Under the pieces are notes generated by a model. It ran no database searches, was not told the origin of the DNA, and was given only the letters and a program-made list of their open reading frames with translations. The position numbers were made by a program, and so were the translations under genes. Of a stretch of DNA of 39,752 nucleotides, positions 27,657-35,455 are shown piece by piece; the first letter of the stretch is position 1, and every line of letters begins with the position of its first letter. The DNA lies in assembly GCA_014305285.1 (NCBI GenBank), contig JACRSG010000013.1, positions 1 to 39,752 of the forward strand. Direction: 5' to 3'. The stretch comes from Campylobacter jejuni (GTDB lineage Bacteria; Campylobacterota; Campylobacteria; Campylobacterales; Campylobacteraceae).

Positions 27657-28262
27657 ATGGATACAAAAATCATAAGAGATGTTGAAAAATTTAAAAATAT
27701 ACCCGAACTAGAAAAGGCTGTTACTTTTTTTGGCTCAGCAAGACTTAAAGAAGATAATTTTTATTATCAGCAGGCTAAAATTTTGGCACAAAAATGTGCT
27801 CAAAATGGTTTTTGTGTGATAAGTGGCGGAGGTGGTGGCATTATGCGTGCAGCCAACGAAGGTGCTTTTTCACAAAAAAACAATACAAATTCAATGGGTT
27901 CTGTAGGGTTTAATATATTTTTACCTCACGAGCAAAAACTTAATGATTTTGTAGAATACAATATTACTTTTGAGAGCTTAGCCATACGCAAAATGGCTCT
28001 TATTGAAAAGAGTCTAGCTTTTGTGATCTTCCCAGGCGGCTTTGGAACACTTGATGAATTGTATGAAATTCTTACACTAAAACAATTAGAATTTAAAAAA
28101 GATGTTCCTATTATTTTGTTTGGGAGTGAATTTTGGCGAGGTTTTGATGAGTTCGTCAGAAATTCTTTACTCAAACTTGAAGTGATTTCTAAAGGAGATG
28201 AGTTAAAGTATAAAATCACTGACGACTTGGATTTTATAATTAATACTTTAAAGGAAATTTAA
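27657..28262 (+). CDS. LOG-family (lysine decarboxylase-like) protein
   Basis: A 201-residue Rossmann-fold protein of the LOG family, whose best-known activity is release of cytokinin-type bases from nucleotides by phosphoribohydrolase action. The two signatures are [15 protein letters not shown] near residue 58-72 and [20 protein letters not shown] near 124-140. A TTG start at 27654 is possible, but ATG at 27657 fits AAGG better. Its stop overlaps the mnmA start by one base. In bacteria the substrate is often AMP or a nucleotide; here it is unknown. Confidence 0.82.
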   Translation: MDTKIIRDVEKFKNIPELEKAVTFFGSARLKEDNFYYQQAKILAQKCAQNGFCVISGGGGGIMRAANEGAFSQKNNTNSMGSVGFNIFLPHEQKLNDFVEYNITFESLAIRKMALIEKSLAFVIFPGGFGTLDELYEILTLKQLEFKKDVPIILFGSEFWRGFDEFVRNSLLKLEVISKGDELKYKITDDLDFIINTLKEI

Positions 28263-29278
28263 TGAAAATTCTAGTCGCTATGAGCGGTGGAGTTGATAGT
28301 ACAGTCACTGCTTATAAACTTAAAAATTTAGGTCATGAAGTTATAGGTTGTTATATGAAGCTTCATGGCAAACCAAATTATCACGAAGAAAATATCAAAA
28401 AAGTAGAAAAAGTTGCAAATTTTTTACAAATTCCTTATCATATTTTAGACTTGCAAGAAGATTTTAAAAACAAAGTTTATATGCCTTTTGTGGATACTTA
28501 TAAAGAGGGTAAAACACCAAATCCTTGTGCTTTATGCAATCGCTTTATTAAGCTTGGAAAACTTTTAGATTTTGCTAAAAGTTTGGACTGTGAAAAACTT
28601 GCCACAGGTCATTATGCAAGACTTGAAAATAACCTAATAAAAACCGCAGTAGATGAAAGTAAAGATCAAAGCTATTTTTTAGCCAGTGCAGATAAAGAAG
28701 CTTTAAAATATCTTATTTTTCCACTAGGCGAAATGAAAAAAGAAGATGTAAAAAAATTTGCTTCCACCATAGAGGTTTTAAAATCTTTTGCCACTCAAAA
28801 GGAAAGTTCTGAAATTTGCTTTGTTGAAGATACTTATGTGCAAGTTCTAGATCGGTTTATGGATACAAAAATTCCTGGAGAAGTATTAGATAGTAGCGGA
28901 AAAGTAGTAGGTAAGCATGAGGGCTATATGCACTATACCATAGGTAAAAGAAGAGGATTTGAAGTGCGTGGAGCACATGAGCCACATTTTGTTTTAAAAA
29001 TCAATCCTAAGCAAAATCAAATCATCGTAGGCGCCAAAGAAGAACTTAAAATCAGTGAATTTAATCTAAAAAATATTAATCTTTTTATAGACGCTAAAGA
29101 GCTTGATTGCGAAGTAAAAATCCGCTATCGTTCAAAATCCACACCTTGTAAGGTAGAAATTCATGAAGATAAAAGTGCAAAAATCACTCTAAAAGATCCT
29201 GTTTATGGACTTGCTAGCGGACAAATGGCGGTCTTTTATGATCATGATAAAGTAATAGCAAGCGGTTTTATAGAATAA
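28262..29278 (+). CDS. mnmA: tRNA 2-thiouridylase
   Basis: Makes the 2-thio group of wobble uridine-34 in tRNA-Lys, Glu and Gln. The 338-residue protein has the PP-loop [14 protein letters not shown] near residue 7-20, the first catalytic Cys in NPCALCNRF near 91 and the second in [11 protein letters not shown] near 181, plus [17 protein letters not shown] near 215 and the C-terminal beta-barrel. All catalytic positions are present. It is coupled by one base to the LOG gene and ends in a perfect palindrome shared with the convergent transporter remnant. Confidence 0.95.
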   Translation: MKILVAMSGGVDSTVTAYKLKNLGHEVIGCYMKLHGKPNYHEENIKKVEKVANFLQIPYHILDLQEDFKNKVYMPFVDTYKEGKTPNPCALCNRFIKLGKLLDFAKSLDCEKLATGHYARLENNLIKTAVDESKDQSYFLASADKEALKYLIFPLGEMKKEDVKKFASTIEVLKSFATQKESSEICFVEDTYVQVLDRFMDTKIPGEVLDSSGKVVGKHEGYMHYTIGKRRGFEVRGAHEPHFVLKINPKQNQIIVGAKEELKISEFNLKNINLFIDAKELDCEVKIRYRSKSTPCKVEIHEDKSAKITLKDPVYGLASGQMAVFYDHDKVIASGFIE

Positions 29279-29307
29279 TTTCTAGGAATTAATTCCTAGA
29301 AATTATT
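29274..29307. terminator. 34-bp perfect palindrome, bidirectional terminator
   Basis: Bases 29274-29290 are the exact reverse complement of 29291-29307 (core CTAGGAATT / AATTCCTAG, extended by A/T pairs). It lies over the mnmA stop and the 3' end of the convergent transporter remnant. The A-rich left and T-rich right flanks suit termination from both sides. Confidence 0.75.
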
Positions 29308-29309
29308 AA

Positions 29310-29776
29310 TAAAATCCTAAATTTTCTACTAAACAAGTCCAATACTGTAGTGGAAGCAAAGAAATAGCGCGTATATAAAAAAGTAAAACTTAAAAATACC
29401 ATAATAGAAATTTCCCCAAGTCCCATAGCAGAAGTAAATTCACCTAAAGCTTCAGCTAAAAACTGAGTAACACCGAATTTGCCAAGTAAAATTGCCATCA
29501 TTACAAGAGTTGAAAACCATACCAAGGTATTCCAAGCAGCTTTTTCAATCAAAACTTCCCTAAAAGTTAAAACTCCACTAATCAACACTAAAAACAAGCC
29601 CAAAGCTCCAGTCCATAAAAGCAAAAGTAAAGGCATTATTACTTGTAAAATCACTGCCATAATCACAGCAGGAAAATGCCAAGAAGCATCTTCCGAATCT
29701 ACGGAGTAGATATAAGCCAAAACACAGCTGCAATTAAAATATACAGCACCAACAAGGGAATTTTCTTTCTATCCAT
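29310..29776 (-). pseudogene. DASS-type anion transporter remnant
   Basis: ATG at 29776, after AAAGGATAAACA, starts MDRKKIPLLVLYILIAAVFW, then hits a stop. A different frame continues with LLLLLWTGALGLFLVLISGV, EKAAWNTLVWFSTLVMMAIL and GKFGVTQFLAEALGEFTS, giving membrane segments typical of the CitT/DASS dicarboxylate or citrate:sodium family. The reading ends at about 160 codons against about 480 expected, with C-terminal degradation (TTVLDLFSRKF). In C. jejuni I recall a pseudogene transporter (Cj0046) here, so loss may be old. Confidence 0.8.
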
Positions 29777-29960
29777 TGTTTATCCTTTGATATTGGTAAT
29801 GTAATTTACAATGCTTAAATTCTAATTAACTAATATTTTAATAAATATTAAAATTATAATTTTTAAATCAATTTTTAATTTATTGTTGCAAATATACATA
29901 ATTTTTACTTTATAAAGAAGCTAGTCTAATTAAAAAATAAATGGGAAATTTTGAATGAAG

Positions 29961-30070
29961 AAAACCCTTCCCCAGATAACTGCGGCACACACTAAAATCA
30001 AGTGCTCTGCTGTGTTCCCACCCTGAAGCGGTGCTTGAAAATAGCATTGCACAGGTCTAAGAAAAGGCTT
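29961..30070 (-). ncRNA. ffs: SRP RNA (4.5S-like)
   Basis: Minus-strand RNA of about 110 bases. The conserved domain IV reads CAGG-GUG-GGAA-CAC-AGCAG (30011-30025 region), with the GGAA tetraloop and the symmetric loop that binds Ffh. The ends pair: AAGCCUUUUCUUAGA at the 5' end with UCUGGGGAAGGGUUU at the 3' end, about 15 pairs with G-U. A TATAAT lies four bases upstream of the paired 5' end. The RNA serves SRP-dependent insertion of membrane proteins. Ends are estimated from the pairing. Confidence 0.88.
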
Positions 30071-30074
30071 GAAA

Positions 30075-30080
30075 ATTATA
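30075..30080 (-). promoter_or_regulatory. ffs: -10 box of the SRP RNA gene
   Basis: TATAAT on the minus strand at 30075-30080, four bases before the start of the paired RNA. Confidence 0.7.
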
Positions 30081-30144
30081 TCATAATATACTTAAAAAGC
30101 CTTGAGTTATAAAAACTAAAATACATATGTAAAATAAGTAATGA

Positions 30145-30312
30145 ATGGGTAGCTCCGTAATTATAAATGCTCCTAGACTTGTTTATAAACTCTCATTTGA
30201 AAAAGGAGAAGATAAAAGCTCTACAACTTATCGCTTGCTTGAAGTGCTAAAAGATAATAATAATATTAATGCTGGTGAGTTTCAAAAAACAGTCAAAGTA
30301 TTACAGAACTCT
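30145..30312 (+). pseudogene. Possible RepA/AAA_25-like ATPase fragment
   Basis: An open segment of about 55 codons (MGSSVIINAPRLVYKLSFEK, GEDKSSTTYRLLEVLKD) starting at GTAATGAATGGG. The GSSVIINAPRLVYKL stretch resembles the R-G-S-S/G-A region that follows Walker B in RecA-like plasmid RepA ATPases (AAA_25). It has no Walker motifs and no clear ribosome site, so it is a fragment. It lies near the mob remnants, which makes plasmid origin plausible. The assignment is tentative. Confidence 0.35.
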
Positions 30313-30447
30313 AGCATTGATGAACCTTCCCGATTCTTTAGCATATTCATCTATCATTTTATACATATCTTCTAAATTATATTTGCCTTCTTTTAAAATC
30401 TTTTCTTCATCTAATACTATTCTTGTACCTAAAAGTGGGTATGCCAT
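30301..30447 (-). CDS. 48-residue hypothetical protein or truncated gene
   Basis: ATG at 30447 follows AAAGGATAAAAAA, a good ribosome site. It encodes 48 residues starting MAYPLLGTRIVLDEEKILKE and ending …ARVL at a TAA at 30301. I vaguely know a Campylobacter protein family that starts this way and is longer, so this may be the stump of a gene cut at its 3' end. The opposite strand here carries the end of the ATPase-like fragment, so a deletion junction lies near 30310. Confidence 0.45.
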   Translation of the reverse strand: MAYPLLGTRIVLDEEKILKEGKYNLEDMYKMIDEYAKESGRFINARVL

Positions 30448-30623
30448 TTTTTTATCCTTTCATCAAAAACCTAACAAATTCTAGTAAAAAATAGCTAATA
30501 CTTAAATAAAAGCTTTTGATTAAAATTAATCTAATTATAAAACTAAATTTAATTATTTATTAAATACAAATTTAAGACATAAATAAAACGATCATTTTAA
30601 GCTTAAAAAGCTTAAAATTTAGA

Positions 30624-30629
30624 TATAAT
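30624..30629 (+). promoter_or_regulatory. -10 box of a candidate small RNA
   Basis: TATAAT at 30624-30629, directly after the palindrome TTAAGCTT-AAA-AAGCTTAA (30598-30616), which could be an operator. Confidence 0.5.
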
Positions 30630-30635
30630 ACTACT

Positions 30636-30716
30636 CTAAGACGCTTACTATGTTTTTTCATAGTGTGTCCTTTTGATCATTTGCTCCTATCTCTAGGAGC
30701 AAATAACTATATCACA
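30636..30716 (+). ncRNA. Candidate structured small RNA
   Basis: Downstream of the TATAAT, the transcript would contain two hairpins: CTATG/CATAG around a T6 loop, and a perfect 11-bp stem ATTTGCTCCTA-TCTC-TAGGAGCAAAT. The first overlaps an 8-codon frame (ATG TTT TTT CAT AGT GTG TCC TTT TGA). It sits among plasmid fossils, so an antisense-type copy control or type I toxin-antitoxin RNA is conceivable, but nothing proves it. The rest of the 30448-30808 gap shows no other gene. Confidence 0.35.
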
Positions 30717-30808
30717 AATTTTATAAAAAAGACAATATTTATAAATATTTTGTCTAGACTCTCATAGTCTTTAAAAAGTTCCTTTGCTTTTTTGCTTCCT
30801 TGAAGTGT

Positions 30809-31140
30809 TTATTCTTTAGCTGGGTCTTTTGGATTTGTAAAACCATAACGCAAATTAATATAATCGCCCCAAATTTTAATTTTTTTTCTATCCGCAGGGT
30901 GATAAATGGGTTAAAAGCTTTTTTGCTTTCTAAATCAATTTTTGGGATTACAAAGTTTAATTCTAATCCGCCCTTGTCTGTATGTTCTACCCATAAAATG
31001 TTATAACGCCCTTGCATTTCTGGGGTTAAAAGTGCATTTTCAAAACTTTCCATAAGTTCTTTTTTTATATTTTCATCGATGTTTTTTTCTTCAAAGGATA
31101 AACAACCTACACAGGTTTTATGTTTTTGGGTCATAGATTT
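30809..31140 (-). pseudogene. mobA: Mobilisation relaxase (MobA-type) remnant
   Basis: Relaxases nick plasmid oriT during conjugative transfer. The remnant reads KTCVGCLSFEEKNID, then a helix with ELMESFENALLTPEMQGRYN, then ILWVEHTDKGGLELNFVIPK, the family's H-T-D-K-G-LELNF region, and AFNPF. A frameshift follows; the neighbouring frame continues YHPADRKKIKIWGDYINLRY and GFTNPKDPAKE, ending at 30809. The N terminus is missing: the usual GxxxxxxxYL start of the relaxase is absent, and stops lie upstream. The rest of the protein is also gone. It follows mobC on the same strand. Confidence 0.8.
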
Positions 31141-31184
31141 AATTACTTCTTTTATTAAAACTCATCGCCTTTTAATACTCTTGC

Positions 31185-31505
31185 TGTGCCTTGATTAACT
31201 CTTTTATCAAGCAAATAATCAACTGATGATACGGCTTAACATTTCTAATCCTACGCGATCAAGTCCGCCTTTATTAGTGTTTAAATGTTTTGCGACTTGA
31301 TTTAAATTGTTTCCCCATTTGGCTAACTCTATAATAAAATCTCTATTAATTGGAATTTGCTTTTTTTAATAGCCTTTTGTTTTAACATAGAATTTAAAGC
31401 AAAGCTAGAAAAATTAAGCTCACTTTCTTTTAATTTGATTTGTATTTGTTCCCACTCATCTCGTGAAAGTCTTAATCTTTTAGTTAAAGTTTTAATGCTT
31501 ATCTA
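31185..31505 (-). pseudogene. mobC: mobC remnant (mobilisation accessory protein)
   Basis: MobC helps relaxase bind oriT. In frame one: TLTKRLRLSRDEWEQIQIKL, KESELNFSSFALNSMLK, QKAIKKSKFQLIE, then a stop. In a second frame: RDFIIELAKWGNNLNQVAKH, LNTNKGGLDRVGLEML, SRIIS. The LSRDEW and WGNNLNQVAKHLN segments are diagnostic of the MobC family. No proper start codon is visible in front of IKTLTK. It precedes mobA, the usual order, and oriT-like repeats lie just upstream. Confidence 0.82.
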
Positions 31506-31525
31506 AACTGAAAAGGGATAAGCAT

Positions 31526-31586
31526 GACTTTTAAAAACCCTTGAGGTCGTTTTTAAAAGTCAAGGGGTATTAGGGAAATCCCCTAA
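31526..31586. other. oriT-like inverted repeats upstream of mobC
   Basis: Two inverted repeats lie in tandem: GACTTTTAAAAAC (31526-31538) with GTTTTTAAAAGTC (31549-31561), a perfect 13-bp pair, and TTAGGG (31570-31575) with CCCTAA (31581-31586) around AAATC. Their place directly upstream of mobC fits a transfer origin. I do not recognise the nick consensus. The 31587-31873 stretch that follows is AT-rich with no recognisable gene. Confidence 0.45.
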
Positions 31587-31873
31587 CGAGTGTTCTATTT
31601 GTAGCTACAAAGAGTAACCTAGCCCAAGTAAAGATATTATACCAAAGAGAAAATAACAATACAAGATTAAGTTATATTTTTTTAAAAAAATAAGCTAAAA
31701 CTATAAGGCAAAAAATTTTAATTTTTTCCCTTGTTTAATATAAATTCTTGTTTATATCTTGTTTAGGCAAAAATCAACCCCCATTTTTTCGGCACTTGTG
31801 GGGTATAAATTTGCTTAAAACAGACATTTTTAATGTTAAAATTAAAGTTGTTCTCTTGTTTAAAAAATTAAAA

Positions 31874-32425
31874 CTAAAACAAACTAAAAGGGTTGAAATC
31901 AAAATGTAAAGATTTTGGAGTATTTAACTTAAAAGGTTTTAGCTCTTTTTTAGGAGCAATGATTAAAGCATAACCACCTTTATTATATCTATCCCAAATA
32001 CTAAAAAATTGACTTTTAGAACTGATATATTCTCCATAACTTAGATCAAGCACTTGTAAATAATTACCTTTATGATTGATAATTATAACAAAATGTGGAA
32101 AGCGTGGATCATCTTCAATTTTTACAAGCATTGGAATATTTACAAGTTTATCCAAGTTTTCTCTATTGATTTGATATGAATTGCTTTCATAGCCTAGTTT
32201 TTTAACTGCATCGCTTAAATCTGCAAAGCTTACCATATCTGTATAAAGTTTTTGTCCACTCATGGTTTTTAATAAATCTAATTCTGTTAAATTATTATCA
32301 TCAAGTGTATTGATAAGCGTAGCTAAAGATGAAGCCCCACAAGATTCTTCATAATTTTGCCTTACAACTTTTTCATTTTTGATTTCTTGGTAAGACTTAA
32401 CTACCCATTCGGCTTTTGCACTCAA
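31874..32425 (-). pseudogene. C39-like cysteine peptidase, start lost
   Basis: A 183-codon frame from a TTG at 32425; the frame stays open back to a TAA near 32450, with no better start and no signal peptide. It matches a C39-type peptidase fold: Cys29 in NYEESCGASSLATLIN, His in PHFVIIINHKGNYLQVLDLS, and Asp in VLDLSYGEYIS. C39 domains cleave double-glycine leaders or serve as stand-alone periplasmic enzymes. The 5' end that should encode a signal sequence has been replaced by the opposite-strand MFS fragment. It has no bacteriocin exporter neighbours here, so its role is open. Confidence 0.7.
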
Positions 32426-32449
32426 ATTTAGTTGGGTATATTTTTGGTA

Positions 32450-33411
32450 GTTTTTTTATTAATTTTCTAAGAAAATTTATAAGTCTTGAAAAGTTTTTTA
32501 ATAATTTCTTTAAGTTTTTTTGCTTGTATGATAGAAAGCTTGCCTTTTATATGGGCATGGTTATGGAGATTTTTTGCCAGTGTCGCAAGTGCTTCTTTAA
32601 TGATACTTGCTGCACCACTTTCTTTACCTTACATTAAAGAACGCTTTAGAGGGCGTATAGGTGGTTTTGTGGTATAAGACTTGGTGCTGTTATTAGTGGC
32701 TTTACTTTACCCTTTATCGCTAGTATCAATATTGATTTGGTCTGGATTGTTTTAGGCAGTGTAGTTTTTTGTGCTTTTATCTTAAGTCTTTTTTCGCTTA
32801 GAACACTTAAAAAGCCTAAGCAAACAATACATAAAGATAATAAATTTAAAATTCCTTATGGATTAAGGCTTCTTATTATTTCATATATTCTTAATGCCAT
32901 AGGGTATTTACCTCATACGCTTTTTTGGGTTGATTATCTTGTAAGAGACTTGAATTTTTCAACCCTACTTGCTGGCTCATCTTGGGCTTTCTTTGGTATA
33001 GGTGCAGCCTTAGGAAGTATAAGTAGTGGAATTTTAGCTGATAAAATTGGGATAAAAAATGCACACATTTTAATATTATTTTTCAAAGCCTTATCTTGTT
33101 TTATCGCAGCTTTTGCTAATGATTTGTTTTGGCTTAATTTTAGTATTTTTATTATGGGTTTTACAACAACTGGCAATGTAGCACTTACTAATGCCTTAGC
33201 ATTAAAAATTGTTTCCAAAAAACATTTTCCTACAAGCTCAAGTTTTTTAACCCTTGCTTTTGGAATGTTTCAAGCTATTTTTTCTTTTCTTTTTGCTTAT
33301 TTATTAAAATTCTTAGATGGCTATTTTTGGATATTTGTCTTTTGCGGGCTTTGTTTGATATTTAGCTTTCTTGTACTCTTACCTATAAAAATAAGCATTT
33401 TACGAAACTAA
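32450..33411 (+). pseudogene. MFS transporter remnant (YbfB-like)
   Basis: Plus-strand pieces of a 12-helix MFS permease. The first (about 32486-32674) is SFFACMIESLPFIWAWLWRF then SVASASLMILAAPLSLPYIK ERFRGRIGGFVV. A frame change at about 32675 leads to GIRLGAVISGFTLPFIASIN and a long open frame, GLRLLIISYILNAIGYLPHT… to LLPIKISILRN at 33411, with about six membrane segments. The N-terminal helices are missing at the junction with the C39 gene. It looks like a YbfB/YjiJ-type transporter; substrate unknown. Confidence 0.75.
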
Positions 33412-33425
33412 CTTCAGTTATAAAG

Positions 33426-33449
33426 TTCCGCTTTACATTTAAAGCGGAA
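33426..33449. terminator. Hairpin between MFS remnant and tautomerase
   Basis: TTCCGCTTTA / TAAAGCGGAA, a perfect 10-bp stem with a four-base loop, between two convergent genes. No long T tail follows on either strand, so strength is uncertain. Confidence 0.55.
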
Positions 33450-33488
33450 TACAGGCAGGAGTAAAGATTTTAAAACAACTGTAAAAAA

Positions 33489-33704
33489 CTATCTTTTTCC
33501 TTGCTCTTTTCTCACTTCAGTGATAGTTTTTCCGCCTAAGCCATAATTATCCATTTCAATTTCATCGATAATTACAACAGTAGAAGCTTTATTTTTATTT
33601 AAAACCTTGGCAAGTAAATCTGTAACACCTTGAATTAATTCTTGTTTTTGCTTGAGTGTAGGTTCGCCATTTTCTTTTGTGATTCTAATATTAACAAAAG
33701 GCAT
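33489..33704 (-). CDS. 4-oxalocrotonate tautomerase-family protein
   Basis: A 71-residue protein starting MPFVNIRITKENGEPT. After Met removal Pro1 is the catalytic base, as in 4-oxalocrotonate tautomerases, and the C-terminal YGLGGKTITEVRKEQGKR resembles the family end. ATG at 33704 follows AGGAGTCATATT. Members act as small hexamers on keto-enol substrates; no physiological substrate is known in Campylobacter. It is intact although the flanking DNA is scarred, and in C. jejuni I recall it next to different genes (Cj0270), so it has been relocated. Confidence 0.88.
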   Translation of the reverse strand: MPFVNIRITKENGEPTLKQKQELIQGVTDLLAKVLNKNKASTVVIIDEIEMDNYGLGGKTITEVRKEQGKR

Positions 33705-33755
33705 AATATGACTCCTTAATTCTAACTTTATTGATTATACCATATCTTCAAATTT

Positions 33756-33890
33756 TTAAAACTTTTGTATCCGTCCATAACATTTGGCACTTAAAGTATA
33801 TTGTAACGGAGTTTTATAATTTAAAGCTGAATGTGGCAAGTTATGAATATTATTAGTCTTTAAAATAATAATAAAGTTTTTAAGCCTATA
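33756..33890 (-). mobile_element. IS3-type transposase C-terminal remnant
   Basis: The minus strand encodes KNFIIILKTNNIHNLPHSAL then NYKTPLQYTLSAKCYGRIQK followed by a stop at 33756. The pattern (…NLPHSALNYKTPLQY) is the conserved end of the integrase core of IS3-family transposases (usually RPHSAL-Y-TP). Nothing upstream in this region continues the transposase, and no terminal inverted repeats are seen. The 33891-34046 stretch shows no gene I can support. Confidence 0.72.
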
Positions 33891-34046
33891 CTATAGTGTA
33901 TCCATCTTTTTAGAAGGTAAAGCTACAGCATAAGTTAGCTTTATTAATCCATATTCCTTGATTGATAAATAAAAAATAGTAGTTTTTACTAACTAAGAAA
34001 GTGTTAAATGTGTTTGAAATTGTGTATAAGTAAATTAAAATTTGGA

Positions 34047-34052
34047 TATAAT
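34047..34052 (+). promoter_or_regulatory. -10 box of the HDOD gene
   Basis: TATAAT at 34047-34052, 38 bases before ATG 34091. It overlaps the alternative upstream TTG at 34052, which argues against that start. Confidence 0.6.
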
Positions 34053-34090
34053 TGCAAATTTATAATAATATTGACAAGGATAAATCAAAT

Positions 34091-34948
34091 ATGATTGGAG
34101 ATATGAATGAGCTTTTATTAAAAAGCGTTGAAGTATTGCCGCCTTTACCTGATACTGTAAGTAAGTTAAGAAAACATGTGAGCGAGGCTAATTCAAATAT
34201 AGAAACTATGAAAGTTGCTGAAATTATTTCAAGTGATCCATTGATGACAGCTAAGCTTTTGCAATTAGCAAATTCTCCTTATTATGGTTTTACAAGAGAA
34301 ATTACAACCATAAATCAAGTGATTGTTTTATTAGGCATTGGTAATATCATCAATATCGTTACTGCTGATTCCATTAGAGATAATTTTAAAATAGACGTTT
34401 CACCTTATGGTTTAGATACCCAAAATTTTTTAAAAACATGCAATGAAGAGGTAATTTTTATCACAAATTGGCTTAATGATGAAGATAAAAAACTTTCTCA
34501 TCGTTTAGTTCCTTGTGCAATGCTTTTAAGGCTTGGTATTGTTATTTTTTCCAATTTTCTCATACAAAATCATAAGGATAACGATTTTTTAGCTTTTTTA
34601 AATAAAAATGAAAATCTTACTTTAGCAGAGAATGAATTTTTAGGCGTAGATCATATTTCTTTCTTGGGATTTTTGTTACATCGTTGGAATTTTGATGATG
34701 TTTTGATTGAAAGCATATGTTTTGTTCGCACTCCTCATGCTGCTCGCGAAGAAGTGAAAAAATCCGCTTATGCTTTAGCAATAACAGATCATCTTTTTGC
34801 TCCGCATGATGGTTCTTCTCCGTTTAAAGTAAAAGCTGCAGTTGCTTTACTTGAGGAGGCAAAAACTCAAGGAATTAATTTTGATTTAAATAATCTTTTA
34901 TCCAAGCTTCCTAACAAAGCTAAGGAAAATTTAGGTAAAGAAGATTAA
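34091..34948 (+). CDS. HDOD-domain protein (Cj0248-like)
   Basis: A 285-residue protein with an HDOD (HD-related output) domain: SVEVLPPLPDTVSKLRKHVS near 10-29, VAEIISSDPLMTAKLLQLAN near 40-58, FTREITTINQVIVLLGIGNI near 66-85. HDOD proteins regulate motility or signalling without a catalytic HD pair. The Campylobacter homolog is linked to motility as I recall. ATG 34091 has AAGGAT 10 bases upstream; an earlier TTG at 34052 overlaps the -10 box and is rejected. The same promoter may also read the next gene. Confidence 0.85.
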   Translation: MIGDMNELLLKSVEVLPPLPDTVSKLRKHVSEANSNIETMKVAEIISSDPLMTAKLLQLANSPYYGFTREITTINQVIVLLGIGNIINIVTADSIRDNFKIDVSPYGLDTQNFLKTCNEEVIFITNWLNDEDKKLSHRLVPCAMLLRLGIVIFSNFLIQNHKDNDFLAFLNKNENLTLAENEFLGVDHISFLGFLLHRWNFDDVLIESICFVRTPHAAREEVKKSAYALAITDHLFAPHDGSSPFKVKAAVALLEEAKTQGINFDLNNLLSKLPNKAKENLGKED

Positions 34949-34978
34949 AGATCTTTTTTAAAGCTCTAAATTGTAGTG

Positions 34979-35455
34979 ATGAAAAGTTTAATCTTACCTC
35001 CTAATGAATTTTTAGATCACTATATTTTAAACGCTGAATTTCATCGTTTTGCTGGAATTTCAAAAAATGCTTATAAATTTTGGAAAAATGTAGAAATAGG
35101 CAGATATCAAGGAACAAGAATTATATTTTTACATAGAAATTGCATTTTAGAAAAACATCAGCAAGCTTTAAGGCAATGCAGTGCTTTAAATGGTTTTGTA
35201 TTGGCAAGTGCTTTTTGTTCTTTTACTGGATTAGCACCCTCTCATTTAGTGCAAAAAAATAATTCTTCTATTTATAAACTTTTAGATCTTAAAGAGATTT
35301 GTGGGATTAAATTTGTTAATCTAAGAAAATTTTATGATTTTTTAGGGCTAAATTATCATCAGCATATTTATATAGAAAAATGCCATTTTTTTAGCCCAGC
35401 TCCTTTTGAAAAGCGTATTAAAATTACTGAGAGTATGTGCGTTGGGTATTACTAA
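34979..35455 (+). CDS. Hypothetical protein (Cj0249-like)
   Basis: A 158-residue protein starting at ATG 34979 (a GTG at 34976 is also possible). There is no signal peptide and no membrane segment. It is rich in Cys, His and aromatics in its second half (HRNCILEKHQQAL, QCSALNGFVLASAFCSFTGL, NYHQHIYIEKCHFFSPAP). I do not recognise the family. It follows the HDOD gene by 30 bases on the same strand, and its 3' end overlaps the convergent MHS transporter by 32 bases. Confidence 0.6.
   Translation: MKSLILPPNEFLDHYILNAEFHRFAGISKNAYKFWKNVEIGRYQGTRIIFLHRNCILEKHQQALRQCSALNGFVLASAFCSFTGLAPSHLVQKNNSSIYKLLDLKEICGIKFVNLRKFYDFLGLNYHQHIYIEKCHFFSPAPFEKRIKITESMCVGYY

Noticed and set aside
34052-34090. A TTG start for the HDOD protein, 13 codons earlier.
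   Set aside because: It overlaps a TATAAT -10 box and matches no family start; ATG 34091 is preferred.
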